Shown in pieces: positions 34,411 through 45,891 of a stretch of 64,000 bases of DNA. How positions within the stretch are numbered: position 1 is the first letter of the stretch; every line of letters begins with the position of its first letter. The position numbers and the translations under genes were made by a program. This DNA is from Cerioporus squamosus. Its lineage: Eukaryota; Basidiomycota; Agaricomycetes; Polyporales; Polyporaceae. The stretch covers positions 1 to 64,000 of the forward strand of contig JABYQS010000134.1 of assembly GCA_022592435.1 (NCBI GenBank). Reading direction: 5' to 3'. The notes under the pieces are model-generated. The model had not been told where the DNA came from. It searched no databases and saw only the letters and a list, made by a program, of their open reading frames with translations.

Positions 34411-35777
34411 TCACAACTTCGACGCCGTCATCTCCGTCTTCGCCCCCTCCTGCGCGCGACCCTCGACGTGTTTCAACACCCAGGAGATGCACGCGTCGAC
34501 GAACTCCTCCTTGACGCCGTCTGGTTCGTGCACGAGCTCGTGATATCCGCCCTGGATGACACAGATGAGCTCCGAGACTGAAGACGAGGTGAAGCGCGGA
34601 CCTTGAATTGTTTGAACTCTTTATCCTCCGCGTCCACTTTATCAAAGAACTCTTGAGCGGCCTTGAACGATGTGACCTGTGCCCGATCATCGTTAGCGAC
34701 GTCCTCGGCAGTGGCCCGGCCCAGTCTAACGGTCGCCTCTGTCGAGCAGCGCGAATGGACACGGCCTCACTCACCCTATCTTCGTCCCCATGCACGACCA
34801 GGAGCTACGAGAACAGTGAGTAAGAGGACGATATTGACTGATGCGATAACGACTCACGGGAAGACTCCGCGGCCAATGCTTGTAGTCGTTCCACAGGAGT
34901 TGTTCGCCCTGCCAGCGGATGTAAACGCCCAACCCCGACGAGAGGCTTCACAGGAACGAGAAGACGTACCCCGCTGAGCATGTCATGCAAACCTTTCAGC
35001 GACCCTTTCTGTACGATCAAGGGATCCTCCGCGTTGGCATTATTCGCGACTGGATCGTGCGAGAGGTCCTATCCACGAGCAGAGGGGTTAGTTCGCGCAT
35101 GTATAGGGCGCATATACTCACGTCTACTGGGACCGGTGCGGGAATAGCCAGCCCGGGGAACACCCCGCTCAGCAGTCCGCCCGCGCGACGCGCGAACTTC
35201 GACGCCGGGAAGGTCTGGAGGAGGAGCGGGCTCGATGCGATGACCCCGGACAACATGGCGAGCGTGTCCTTCTCTGGGGGCGCAGACGTCCGCGTGCCGA
35301 ACGCCAATACGAGTCCCCCGCCCTAGAAGTTGAACCACACGGCACACGTTAGCCTGCACATGTATTGCGCTACACACAGAGGCCTGGACGCACCATCGAA
35401 TGCCCCATGAGGAACAGCGGGACCCCCTCGTACTGCTTCTTGAGGTGCCTCAGCCACCACTCGATATCCCCAAGCTGCTCTCGCGCGCTCGTCCGCCCAT
35501 ACGAGCTGTGCGTGCTCTTCTTTGCTTTGTCGAGCGCGGTGCGCCCAAACCCGCGCTGGTCGTACGTGAATACGGTGATGCCGCGGGCGGCGTACGTGCT
35601 GTGGGCCCACTCGTACCTCCCGACGTGCTCGGCGAATCCGTGCACGAAGAGGAGGACCGCCTGAGGAGACGGGGTGGAGGCGGGGTAGGTGCGGGTGTAG
35701 AACTGGGTGTTGGCAGGTCCGGGGAGCCAGGCTTCGATGTACGCTGTTGACGGCGTCGAGCTCGATGCTTGTTCCAT
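34411..35777 (-). CDS. monoacylglycerol lipase-like alpha/beta hydrolase
   Basis: Seven exons: 35777-35394, 35322-35122, 35068-34970, 34908-34858, 34804-34775, 34676-34602 and 34551-34411, giving 326 residues; one exon is only 30 nt. The fold markers are all present: VLLFVHGFAEHVGRYEWAH (oxyanion loop with HG), the nucleophile elbow GHSMGG (Ser127), the acid in HGDEDR (Asp254) and the His in GGYHELVHEP (His284). Length and order match monoacylglycerol lipases such as yeast Yju3, which hydrolyse monoacylglycerols on lipid droplets and membranes. The start at 35777 follows a pyrimidine-rich leader; an in-frame ATG at 35882 would add 35 residues. Intact. Confidence 0.88.
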
Positions 35778-35939
35778 GAATGACTTGGACGACGAGGGGG
35801 AGATGTTGGGGAGGACGGCGAAAGCAGCGAGCTCGAGGTGACGGGGGGACCAAGCGGCAATGCGGGGATATGATATCGTCATCGTTATGACGCCTGCGCG
35901 CTCAATGCGCGCTCAAATCGCATTGTGGATCGGAGCGAC

Positions 35940-35973
35940 GGCGGGAAATACCTGTTCAGGACTTACTCCCGCC
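35940..35973. promoter_or_regulatory. conserved 34 bp dyad upstream of F-box gene (copy 1)
   Basis: Begins GGCGGGA and ends TCCCGCC, 7 bp inverted arms around a 20 bp middle. A near-identical 34 bp block lies at 38434-38467 upstream of the second tandem F-box gene. It could be an operator or just a remnant of the tandem duplication. Confidence 0.45.
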
Positions 35974-36173
35974 CACATCCTGCTCTGATACGGTTAAGTA
36001 CATAGTGAGTACACCGCCTTCAAGCAGACATTCACACTGTTGATACCGACGATAAGCGTTGTGTCAGAGACGGACTCCACCTGCGGTCGGATCGCACCAG
36101 AGCGACGAACTCTTCGAGTCCACCCTGCCCGGCGCACAACAGCGAACAGTGATAGTGTGACCTTGGGGGTTAT

Positions 36174-37950
36174 ATGGATCAGCGAATATTAGGACTCGTT
36201 GACGGCGAAGACCCACCCTCGGTGAGTTGCCTTTTGCTCGGTGTTTCCCCTCGCGTTAAGTTCATGGGTGCAGGGTTGCGTCGCGGCCACTCGCTGATGC
36301 AGTCGTTATGGCTCTTGTTTCGCAGATGCTCTGGTCCTCAAGCTCCATGCATCGCGCTCTGACATGTGTTGACATCCTCGAGGAGCTCGTTCACCACATA
36401 GAGGCTATGTCCAACCGCCTACGGAAGCTAGCTGCTCATCGGATCATGGCGCGATTGGCCTGCGTTTGCAGTGCGTTCAACGAATTCTTCATCAAGAAGC
36501 TGTACAGGACGTTGCCCTTCATATCATCGCTCCTGCGCGTATTACCGACGCTGGAAGCGGTAGAGTTTCCACAACCGTCCGGGCGCAAGGAATACTACGT
36601 GAGCAGCTGCTCCGATCGCAGCAGATGCGTGCTGACAGGGACGTCGCAGATTCTTGCAAGCCCCATTGCCCCAGAGGATTGGTCTCGTTTCTTGTATTTG
36701 GCCAGCATGGTACGTCGCGTGAGCGGCATGGGTTCTATCCCCGTCGCGCCCTCCGTTTGGACGTACCTGGCCATTGCTTTGGCAGGAAAACCACTTCTTC
36801 CCTCCTTGAAAGAACTCTTCTGGAGACCAAGGTCTTCGATCGACGTCGAGCTGGCTTTGCTTGCAACACCTACCTTGCGGAAATTGACCTTGGGCCTCAG
36901 AGAGCTGGATCCGAATGAACTGCCCAGCTGGCTAGTCGGCCTGCGTACATTGCTATGCACCGTGATTCCCAAAGTTCCTTCTCTTTCCGAGTTCCACATC
37001 GATCGGCTGGCGATCGGTGCGTCCGAATTCTCGAGCGTCCTCACTTCACTCACCTCACTGGATCATCTGACTGTTCTGCGCCTGCCGTCTCTGTTCGTAG
37101 TGAATCTCTCCGCACTGCGTACACTCTCCGGAATGGCTTCTTTGTCCACTCTTAATCTGTCCATGGACTTCAGCGATGACGCCTTTCCCGATTTTTCCGG
37201 TTTCTCCAACCTCCTCAGTATCTCGCTCGTTGACGGCAAGAGCGTCGCGGCGAAGACCGTGCTCAAGCTTCTTGCCACTTTGTCCTTGAAGACCGTCGTC
37301 GACATCGCTTTCGTAGGCGGCAGAGATGAGCCCTGGCTCCCTCACGAGCTCCTCTCCGTATGCGAATCGCTTTCAAGCGATGTCCCATCCTAGAGAATCT
37401 CGACGTCAGTCTGCAGTGGATACATCAGTCGGACGCACTCGATGCCGCAATTGCGCCGCTCACCAGGCTACACACCCTTCGCAGGGCAATGCTCGACATC
37501 ACAAGTGACCCTCCAATGTCTGTGACCGACAACATCTTTCAGACATTCGCCGCTGCGTGGCCGCGCATCGTGTCCCTTCGGCTGTTCTTCCCCGATGCCA
37601 CCGGCGAGGTATCCCCCGCCATCCTCGTCGCTTTTGCCAATGCATGCCCGGAGCTTCGCGAGCTCAGTCTCGCTGCCTTGCAGTTCCCGCAGAGGGACGT
37701 CGGAGATGTATCCGCATACCCGATTCGGAGTCACGACCTGCAGATCCTGCGCGTCCGCCGTGCGGACGTTCCGAACGAACAGATCTGCGCGCTCATCGTG
37801 GACCGCCTCTTCCCCAACATCGACATAGACGCATCCATCAAAGACATATCGGCGCCGCCTCTCGGACCTGAATGGGAGAAGGTGCTCGACAACGCGCTGC
37901 GCTTCTGCCAGCAGAGCAGGCGCAACAGACAATCGGCGCGAGCGGGCTGA
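36174..37950 (+). CDS. F-box/LRR-like protein, tandem copy 1
   Basis: Exons 36174-36221, 36326-36598 and 36650-37950 give about 540 residues once one missing base is allowed for. The N-terminal F-box-like segment reads CVDILEELVHHI...MARLACVCSAFNEFFIKKLYRTLPFI. Leucine-rich repeats follow (LLPSLKEL, PTLRKLTL, LDHLTVLRL, SLSTLNLSM, LRELSLAAL). The frame changes at 37374-37376, where CESLS must continue into KRCPILENLDVS; the paralog at 39236 has LAKRCPMLE at this place, so a single A is missing from the sequence. The first small exon (16 codons) is less certain than the rest. Likely an SCF substrate-recruiting subunit; the substrate is unknown. Confidence 0.65.
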
Positions 37951-39235
37951 CTATGGGAAAGGCGAGCACACTCGCTACTGTTTTGTTTTCCGCCTTGCTC
38001 ATCTCACAGGGCAAGCGTTGCACGGGGATAGGGCGGGAGCTCTTGGTCGACCTGACAGCGGCGCACGACTGCGCATCAGGCCATTTCGCATATATCCCGC
38101 AAATCCGTGCTGTCCGCAAGTGTATACCGTGATGCCCCGACCGTGTAATCGCAGTGGACCCACCCTTACGGACGATTGTGGTCGGAGAACATGTAGAGAG
38201 AGCAAAGTCGCACGAGGATACGCGAGGAGTTGAGATAGGTGCGTGAGTTGGGTGTGGACGGGACTGGGAACACAGGCTTCCCGGGTACATGGTGCATATG
38301 ATGTGAAGCTAAACAATTCGTGCGTGTATCACTAGTACAGTCCTTATGGCGCCTGGGATCAACTCGGAGTACATGGGTTTCCTCATCGGTGTCTTGAGCG
38401 TAAGCAATCTCGAATCACATGATGGCGGGTGAGGGCGGGATTTGCCTCTTCAAGACTTCCTCCCGCCCACATTCGTCTTCCATCGCTATCTGTTTTGTTG
38501 CCTTCCTCGGTCACCGGTGGTCAGTTTCACCTGCGGTCAAGGACTAGTCCTTGCTGCTCAAGCCGAGATCAGCTCAAGGCCAACCGCGGGGACCTCTCGA
38601 GGTGTGACATCGTCACCGGCGATCCTCTGTACGACGACCGTAACCAGAGCCTCGCTACAACCGTCCGTTGCGATCTGCAAGACCGAGACGAGCCAAACGA
38701 CGACGAGCTCTGTTGCTGACTGCGAGTGCCTAACTTCGGTGAGTCGCCCTTCCTCAAGTGCATGGTCTTGCATGTGTCAGTTTTTAGATGCTTGGGTTGT
38801 GCCGGTGCAACACCCACTTTCCGTTCTACGACCAGGATGAGTGTTGCTGTAAGCATGTCGTCTTTATGCCGCACACCGTCATTGCCATGCAATCACTCAC
38901 GGTGCGAGACCGGACATTCTGTGGCGGAAGGGTCTAGCGCACTGGGATGCTGAACCCACCGCGCACCTTGGCCGCACCGGGCATATCTTCAGGTCAGAAG
39001 AGACGGCTTCCTCGCATACTCATGCGTGTACGCGCGTCGGTGAGAATGTGCGAGTACTTATGCGCGGTCTGTGCCACTGTAGTGCGCATATAGTCTGCCC
39101 AGCAGCATGATTCCGCGTCTGTAGGACTGACTGCATGCCCATAACATCCTTGGATTCGGAAGCCGTGCTCTCTCGCAGTAGACCGATGCCGCATACAGGA
39201 GAACTGATGCTGTGATTTCGCTTGGTCTCCTACAG
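37951..39235. other. spacer between tandem F-box genes
   Basis: Contains the second copy of the 34 bp dyad. Near 38740 it has a GTGAGTCGCCC donor-like site matching the first-exon donor of copy 1, so a short first exon of copy 2 may sit just before it. Otherwise nothing was recognised. Confidence 0.5.
38434..38467. promoter_or_regulatory. conserved 34 bp dyad upstream of F-box gene (copy 2)
   Basis: Same length as 35940-35973, same GGCGGGA and TCCCGCC ends, with an internal TTCA-GACTT core shared by both. Confidence 0.45.
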
Positions 39236-40727
39236 ATGCTCACTTCACAAAGACCCGCACATCGCGCCCTGGCGTGTTGTGACATCCTCGAGGAGCTCGT
39301 CCAATATCTTCAGGCGGAAGCGAAGTCCGAACCTCACCTCGCCTTATCAAGATTAGCGCGAGTATCCAGAGCGTTCAACGCGTTCTTCACCCGGAAACTG
39401 TGGGCGACGTTACCCTCCATCGTCCCGCTTTTGCGCGTTCTGTCCACGGTGCAAGTGGTCGACTTCCGGCCATTCGCACGTCGGGAAGAATATGTGAGTG
39501 TCTGTTCAGATTCCTCCAGCTGATCTGCGCTCAAAGCAACATCGTAGGTCCTTGCGGGACCTATCGCTTCGCATGAGTGGTCTCGCTGCCTGTACCTGGC
39601 GAGCTTCGTGCGTTGCCTTCAAGGCCGATCCTCGATCGGAGCCGCGCCCTCCGTCTGGATGTGTATCGCTAGGCTCCTCGGAGAGAAGTCGCTTCTCCCA
39701 TCCATGCGCGAGCTCTCTGGGAGGTTGTATCTTCGACGAGCATTGAGCTAGCTCTGCTGGTGTCACCATCTCTGCGGAAGCTGAACCTGACCTTCAAAGG
39801 CTCTGACCACGATCAGGATCACTGGACAGTCGGTCTTCTTGCGCTGCTTCGCAACGCCGTTCCTCGCATGGCTGGTCTTTCCGAACTCCACCTCTACGGT
39901 CTCCGGTTGGAGGAACTCTCTTCTGTCATATCGCCAATCATCTCGCTCAGTCAACTCACTACCTTGTGGGTTGTGGGTTTCCCAGCCTGCGTCGGATCTA
40001 TATCGCCAACGAGTCCATCCCGGCAGACACCATAATCAAAGTGCTCGCTACCTCCTGCTCAAAGGCGCCGGTCATCGACTTCGCTTTCAACAACGACGCA
40101 GGCTTAGACTGGTCAGCCCAGGAGCTCCTTGCTGTATGCAGGGCGCTCGCGAAGCGCTGCCCCATGCTGGAGAAACTCGCGGCCAGCGTGTGTGTGCCTG
40201 GCTTGGACACTCTCGACACCACGATCGCGCCGCTCACCAGGCTGCGCTCGCTCCGGGAGGTGAAGCTGAACCTCAACGGAAACTTAGGTGCACCGATGAA
40301 CTTCATTGACACACTCTTCATCATGCTTGCCGCGTCGTGGCCGCGCATCGTCTCCCTTCGACTGTCTTCCGACTTCCCAGAAGGCTGGGTCTCTCCTCCC
40401 GCGCTCCTCGCCTTTGCAAACGCGTGTCCGGACCTTCGTGAGCTGTGCATTCCCATCCTCGACCTGTCGCTTGATGCGAACTTTGGGGATGTGACCGATT
40501 TTCCGATCCGGGACCACGGCCTGACGGTGCTGCGGGTGCAGTTTCCGTCGGAGGAGAACGAGAAGCTGTTCGCTCTCATCTTGGACCGCCTGTTCCCGCA
40601 CATCGACGTCGAGGCGTCTTGTGGCGAGGCTGGGTGGAATCAGGTGCTGAACGAGGGGTTGGAGTTTTGCCAGCTTGCGCGACGCAACAGAATGAGACAG
40701 CCGCAGACAGATGCGGACGAGAGCTAG
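39236..40727 (+). CDS. F-box/LRR-like protein, tandem copy 2
   Basis: Exons 39236-39493 and 39548-40727 give about 479 residues. The F-box-like start (CCDILEELVQYLQ...LARVSRAFNAFFTRKLWATLP) and the repeats are colinear with copy 1, including the intron in the same codon context (REEY, then VLAGPIASHEWSR). Two single-base losses break the frame. One is at 39717-39719, where ELSW must continue to EVVSSTSIELALL. The other is after CCC at 39981-39984, where VGFP continues to SLRRIYIAN. The C-terminal 240 residues from the second break are open. The ATG directly follows a TCCTACAG acceptor-like site, so an upstream exon as in copy 1 is likely. Confidence 0.62.
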
Positions 40728-41600
40728 GTGAGTAGGTTCGCCACTGCTGTCGGTCCCATGAGTCTCACTGGGCACACCGCAGGATAAGCCATCGTTGAGT
40801 GCGCGAGGGATAGGGTAGAATGCATGGACGACTTCTTGCCCTCTTTCGAGTTGGTGGGCTTCGTTAGAACAACGTCATCACGGTGAATTATGCATTATGT
40901 CTCAGAAGCAGATAGCTCCTCACAGCAGACGATTGCGCCCATCACAGTCGCGCCGATAGAGATCTGTTCGCGCTATGGAGTACTAAGTGTTGTACTGGTA
41001 CATAGGTACTTCCTGTACTACGCCTATGAGCACTGGCCGCGAAGTTTTCCTGTGAGTCTCTGGTATGGTGCACGTACGCACCGACTCTCTCAACACGCCA
41101 TGATCGAGTTTGAGATGTCCGCTGTCCCCGGGCTGTCCCTCATCCCCACCCTCATCGACGGCGCTCTGCCGGCTTCTCGCTGCGATGGCTGTCGTCTCGG
41201 GCTCTCATGGCTACCGCGTTGAGTCCGTCGCATGGCTACTCCTCGTTGCGGTTTGCTTAGTGTAAAAGGCCGGGGTGGACGCTTCTTTGCCTTCGACAAT
41301 GTGCGGTAGTTAACGCTTCCTTTGTTTCGCGGGTGTTGAAACATGTCGGGCGGGGGTCGCCCAAGACGGAGAGGAGGAGTGATGCGGGGACCGTCTGAAC
41401 GGTAATTCCGCGGGTGGATGCTAGCCTGAGGGGGAAGTGGTCCGTGCGGTCGCGTGGGACGGCGTGCGGCCATCAGTCGCTGGGCGCGAGCGTTGGTTGT
41501 CTTCTGCCTGTTTTCTGCTCTCGCCGTTTCTGCACGCCCGTTTCGCTGTCTCTTCCTTCTTCGCGCGGGGTGGGCAGCTCAGTTCCGTTCGCAAGAGCTT
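40728..41600. other. intergenic, no gene seen
   Basis: Upstream region of the Nrd1-type gene. No coding frame with support. Confidence 0.5.
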
Positions 41601-41610
41601 TTTAAATAAT
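41601..41610 (+). promoter_or_regulatory. TATA-like AT-rich element
   Basis: TTTAAATAAT in otherwise GC-rich DNA, 171 bp upstream of the ATG at 41781 and followed by a pyrimidine-rich leader. Confidence 0.35.
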
Positions 41611-41780
41611 ACCTCCTCGCTCACCGTCCGCACCCGCTCCCTTTTTGTGCGTGTCTTTTTCTGCCCCCACACTCGTTTGCCAGTCGGTCCAGACGCGCCC
41701 TCCCGCCGCCCCGCTCCCTTCGCGCTCTGACCTCCATTCTCTCCTTTGTCGTACCGTACTCCCCTGCCTTATCTCTCGCG

Positions 41781-44677
41781 ATGGACGACTCCCAGGCCGC
41801 GTTCGCAACCCAGTACCAACCCTACGGCAGCTTCGAAATCGATATGATGAAGGTCAGCATCCTCCCGCAGCCCCCTCCCTCCCTTCTCGCGCAGCAGAGC
41901 GATATTCACCACAGCCCTCCGCCAGCAGAGGTCCATGGAAGCCGTCGGCGGCCCCGACGCGAAAAAGGCCCGCTGGTCGCCCACCTCCTTCGGCCCTAGC
42001 AACGGGAACGCGAACGCCAGCGCATCCGGCCTCAACCGCGGCGACGCGTTCGCCAACTACGGCTACGGCCCCCAGGCTGGCATCTCCCAGCAGCAGAACG
42101 GCTTCAACAACAACTCGCCCTCGGCCGGCTTCAACGGCAACGCGCTCTACTCGACCCCCACCCTCAGCCTCAACACCGCCGTCGCGACCAACGGCATGTC
42201 CCAGCAGATGAGCCCCAACACCGCGGGCCCGTACACGCCCCAGAGCCAGCAGCCGCAGTCCGCGAACCCCAACTCGGCGAACCCGTACAACGGCTTCAAC
42301 GGCTACAACATGCTGGGCATGGGCTTGCCGACGATGGGTGTGTTGGGAGGGTTTGCATATAATGGCCAGATGGCGGCGAACTTTGCTCAGGTGAGCATCT
42401 TCCCCTCTGTCCTTTCGAGCTCTTGCGGCTGTCTATCTTTTCGCGAGCGGGGCGTTGCTCGCGCAGCGGACTGTTGCTTGGTCGTACTTTTCCTCGCGCA
42501 CCGTTTCCCCTTTCTATTGCCCTGATCTGCCTTCACACCGCCCCCCATGCATCCCCGTGTTGCTCTTATCCCTTCGTTGCTGCGGGAGTTGAGATTCGCT
42601 CAGAAAGTCCGCCTCCGCTGGAGACCTACCTGATTACGTACAATGTAGTCAGCGGAGCCGTTGCTCTCGAGTCTCCAGCAGAAGCATCAGAGACCGGCCT
42701 TCGGTTGGCTGAGTGGGGTAAACGACTTTTGATACACGTTTCCGTTCTCTGCGCATCGCAACATCAGCGTCTGGGGCATTGCTGTTGTGACGGCTGTGCC
42801 TGAGTGCGATTAGCGGAGTCGCAATGATCAGGGCTAAGGCCGGTTGGCGAGGACGATGTTGAGCACGAGGATGTGGAGAATGCTCGCGTCGCCGTCAAAG
42901 AGTTGAGTATATGCGCGGTTGTTAGTGAGGAAGGCGTTGCGCTGCTCGTATCGTGGATGGTTTCTTGCGTTAGGCGCATCTGCATGCCTCTGCGAAATCT
43001 TCCACTTGGCCTTCGACGCCGCAGAACCGCTCGCGCATCGTATTGGTCGCATTCTGTGATGTGTCATGATCGTGAACGCTCAACTCATTTACTCACAGCA
43101 ATCGCTCAACCAGCAGCGCTTGCCTTCGTTGCAGATCCCCTCCCCGGCTGCCTCGCCTTACTCTCCCGCTGCGATCACGGCCGCGCTGTCGGCCCAGAAC
43201 AACCAGACCGCTCGTACGGTCTACGTCGGCAACCTCCCCGCGACCGCGTCTGTGGACGAGCTCCTTAACCTCGTCCACTTCGGCCCTCTTGAGTCCATCC
43301 GCGTCCTCCCGAGAAGTCATGCGTCTTCTTGTCGTTCCTGGACGGTGCGACCTGCGGCCGCCTTCCACGCGGACGCGCTTATCAAGAAGCTCTCGCTTCA
43401 CGGACAGGAGCTCAAGATTGGCTGGGGCAAGCCCTCGCCGGTGCCCAGCCAGGTCGCCCTCGCGATCCAGCAGAGCAACGCGAGCCGCAATGTGTACCTG
43501 GGCGGCCTCGACGAGATCACGACGGAGGAGCAGCTCCGGGATGACCTGAGCCGCTTCGGCCTCATCGACCAGGTCAAGATCGTGCGCGACAAGAACATCG
43601 GCTTCGTGCATTTCCTGAGCATCTCGACTGCGACGAAGGTCGTCAACACGCTTCCCTACGGAGCCCGCGTGGGCCGGCAAGCGCGTCAACTACGGCAAGG
43701 ACCGCTGCGCGTACATCCCGAAGTCGCAGCAGGCGGCGGCGCAGGCTGCCCAGGCAGCGGCAGCACAGTCGCTTGTCGCACAGTCGGCGGCCCTCTCGCC
43801 CATCTCCGGCCACGCAGCGAATCCCTTCGCGTCGCCGCTATCGCCGTATATGCCCTTCTCGCCCGACGCGCTCCAGAGCCTCGCTGGTGGCCAAGGCCTG
43901 AACCGACCGTGTACCTCGGTAACATCCACCCGAGACGACCACAGAGGATCTTTGCAACGCCATTCGTGGCGGTGTTCTGCAGAGCCTGCGTTATATGCAG
44001 GACAAGCACATCGCAGTACGTGTTTGTGCTTATGTACCTAGTGCGGTCATCGTTGCTGATATTGTCTGTCTTCTGCGCAGTTCGTTACGTTCGTCGATCC
44101 TGCTGCGGCGCTCACGTTCTTCCAGGTGGCGTCCTACCAGGGCCTGACGCTGAACAACCGCCGGCTGAAGATCGGCTGGGGCAAGAACTCGGGCCCGCTG
44201 CCTCCCGCGCTTGCGCTGGCGGTGCACTCGGGCGCGACGCGCAACGTGTACGTGGGCAACATCGAGGACTTCGACACCTTCACGGAGGAGAAGCTGAAGC
44301 GCGACTTTGGCGAGTACGGCGAGATCGAGCTGGTGAACTTTTTGAAGGAGAAGAACTGCGCGTTCGTGAACTTCACGAACATCGCGAACGCGATCAAGGC
44401 AATCGACGGGGTGAAGAACAAGCCGGACTACGCGAACCTGCGCATCGCGCACGGGAAGGACAGGTGCGCGAACCCGCCGCGGTCCGGGCCTCAGGGCGGG
44501 TCCGGCGGACGGAGGGGCGGCGGCGGCGCGAGCTCGCAGCCCCCGAGCGCGATCGAGCCCCCCGAGGGCGAGAACCCGCTGAAGGCGTCGGCGGAGAACG
44601 GCAATGGCATCAAGGAGGAGGCGAACGAGATCGCGGACATTCCAATTCCGTCCGGGGAGGTCGAGGCGTCCGCATGA
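41781..44677 (+). CDS. Nrd1-type RNA-binding protein with four RRMs
   Basis: Exons 41781-41852, 41929-42390, 43099-44015 and 44081-44677 give roughly 775 residues. The N-terminus is short and acidic (GSFEID), followed by an Asn/Gln/Ser-rich region. Four RNA recognition motifs then show RNP2-like [25 protein letters not shown] and [12 protein letters not shown]1-like segments include IGFVHF, IAFVTFVD and CAFVNFTN, and the link [22 protein letters not shown] is nearly invariant in the family. Fission yeast Nrd1 represses differentiation genes and binds specific mRNAs. The frame of exon 3 is broken five times by single bases (about 43310, 43353, 43660, 43904 and 43930), with correct protein sequence on both sides each time, which points to assembly errors. 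The third intron is unusually long (708 nt). Confidence 0.85.
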
Positions 44678-45891
44678 GAGCTGCACATAGACATACATGA
44701 CATACGATAACCGACACACGCGCGCACACACCATACCCCCAGCGTACACAATTGTAACATCCCGTGGCTGCTTGGATACCCCTCCCCCTCGTCTGTATAT
44801 CGTGCTCTCTCGTCTTCGCCTCTCGGTCTGTCCAGAGGACGCGTCCCCACAATGCTCTGCGGCTGTACTACTTCCTCCTCGGTGTCCACTCCTCAAAACC
44901 CTCCCGGTCGGGCCCCGCGTGCGCACGGCGAGCGAGCGAGTGTCCGCGCGCGGACCTTGGGCTATTGGTTGCTCGCTCTTTATCAACTTGGCTTTCGTCC
45001 CCCCTCTCGCGCCACGTTTTTATCCCCCTCCCCCCATCCATCCCTCCACCCCATATGCCCTCCTTTTTCATTCGTTCTCTTGAAACTTTGTGACGGTCAC
45101 TACCCCACCCCCGCCCGAAACCCCTTTCTTTCGTTTCTCCTGCCTCTTTTTCTTCCTTGCCTTGCGATTACAATCCGTCTTCCACGTTCTCATAACTCAG
45201 ACAGTGTGTGTACGCGGGTGCGCACGTCGGGCCTTTGTACCCGCCGCGCCCGCCGCCGCTCGTTGCCTCGTACCCTTACCTATGCCCGCCCGGACCCTGG
45301 CTGCCTGGCTCCGTGTTCTGAACGTGCACCCCCATCACCCAATCTCCATTCTCCTAGTCTCTCCAGATCTCAAGCTCTCAAGTCTCCTCACGTCTCGTTT
45401 TTCTGATACCGGTACCATACTCCCTCCCTCTCTCTGTGGCCGTAGTGCGATGCGGGTGCTATAGCGATGCAGTAGTAATTCTCTTTGCGTGTATCCTCCA
45501 AACACACATAGTCTCCTACTTCGGTCGAAGTAGCAATGGAGTCTCTTTTCCTCTCTCTGTCGGTCTGTCTGTGTCTTGTCTGGGGTGGCGGTGATGGTTG
45601 TGGGATGGGATTGAGTGATTAATGCTTGGTCAGCACCGGCGTAGATTCTGTGAGTGGATCTGGAGTCGTGCTGAGCAGTCCGGGGAGGGGACACATGCTG
45701 CTTGCTTTCGTCCACGCGTGAAGGACATATATACGACTGTTAATATCCGGGAGTCCGTAGACGAGGAGGAGCGACAGGAGTCCTTATGAGCGCTAGCAGT
45801 GCGTCGGGAAAGGATGTCTGAAGCGCGCACACGCTGTCACTGCCACGGCGCAGTACGACTCAAGTGGCACTAGAACTCGAACTGTTCCTCC
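44678..45891. other. pyrimidine-rich intergenic region
   Basis: 3' flank of the Nrd1-type gene followed by a long C/T-rich stretch at about 44770-45450. Short frames exist but none has a domain or splice support. Confidence 0.5.

Noticed and set aside
41781..44677. Nrd1-type gene as a pseudogene
   Set aside because: Frame breaks are all single-base, often beside homopolymers, and the flanking protein sequence is fully conserved, so assembly error is preferred.
44030..44986. Long minus-strand open frame antisense to the Nrd1-type gene
   Set aside because: It is the GC-rich shadow of the real plus-strand exon 4, which encodes conserved RRM sequence.
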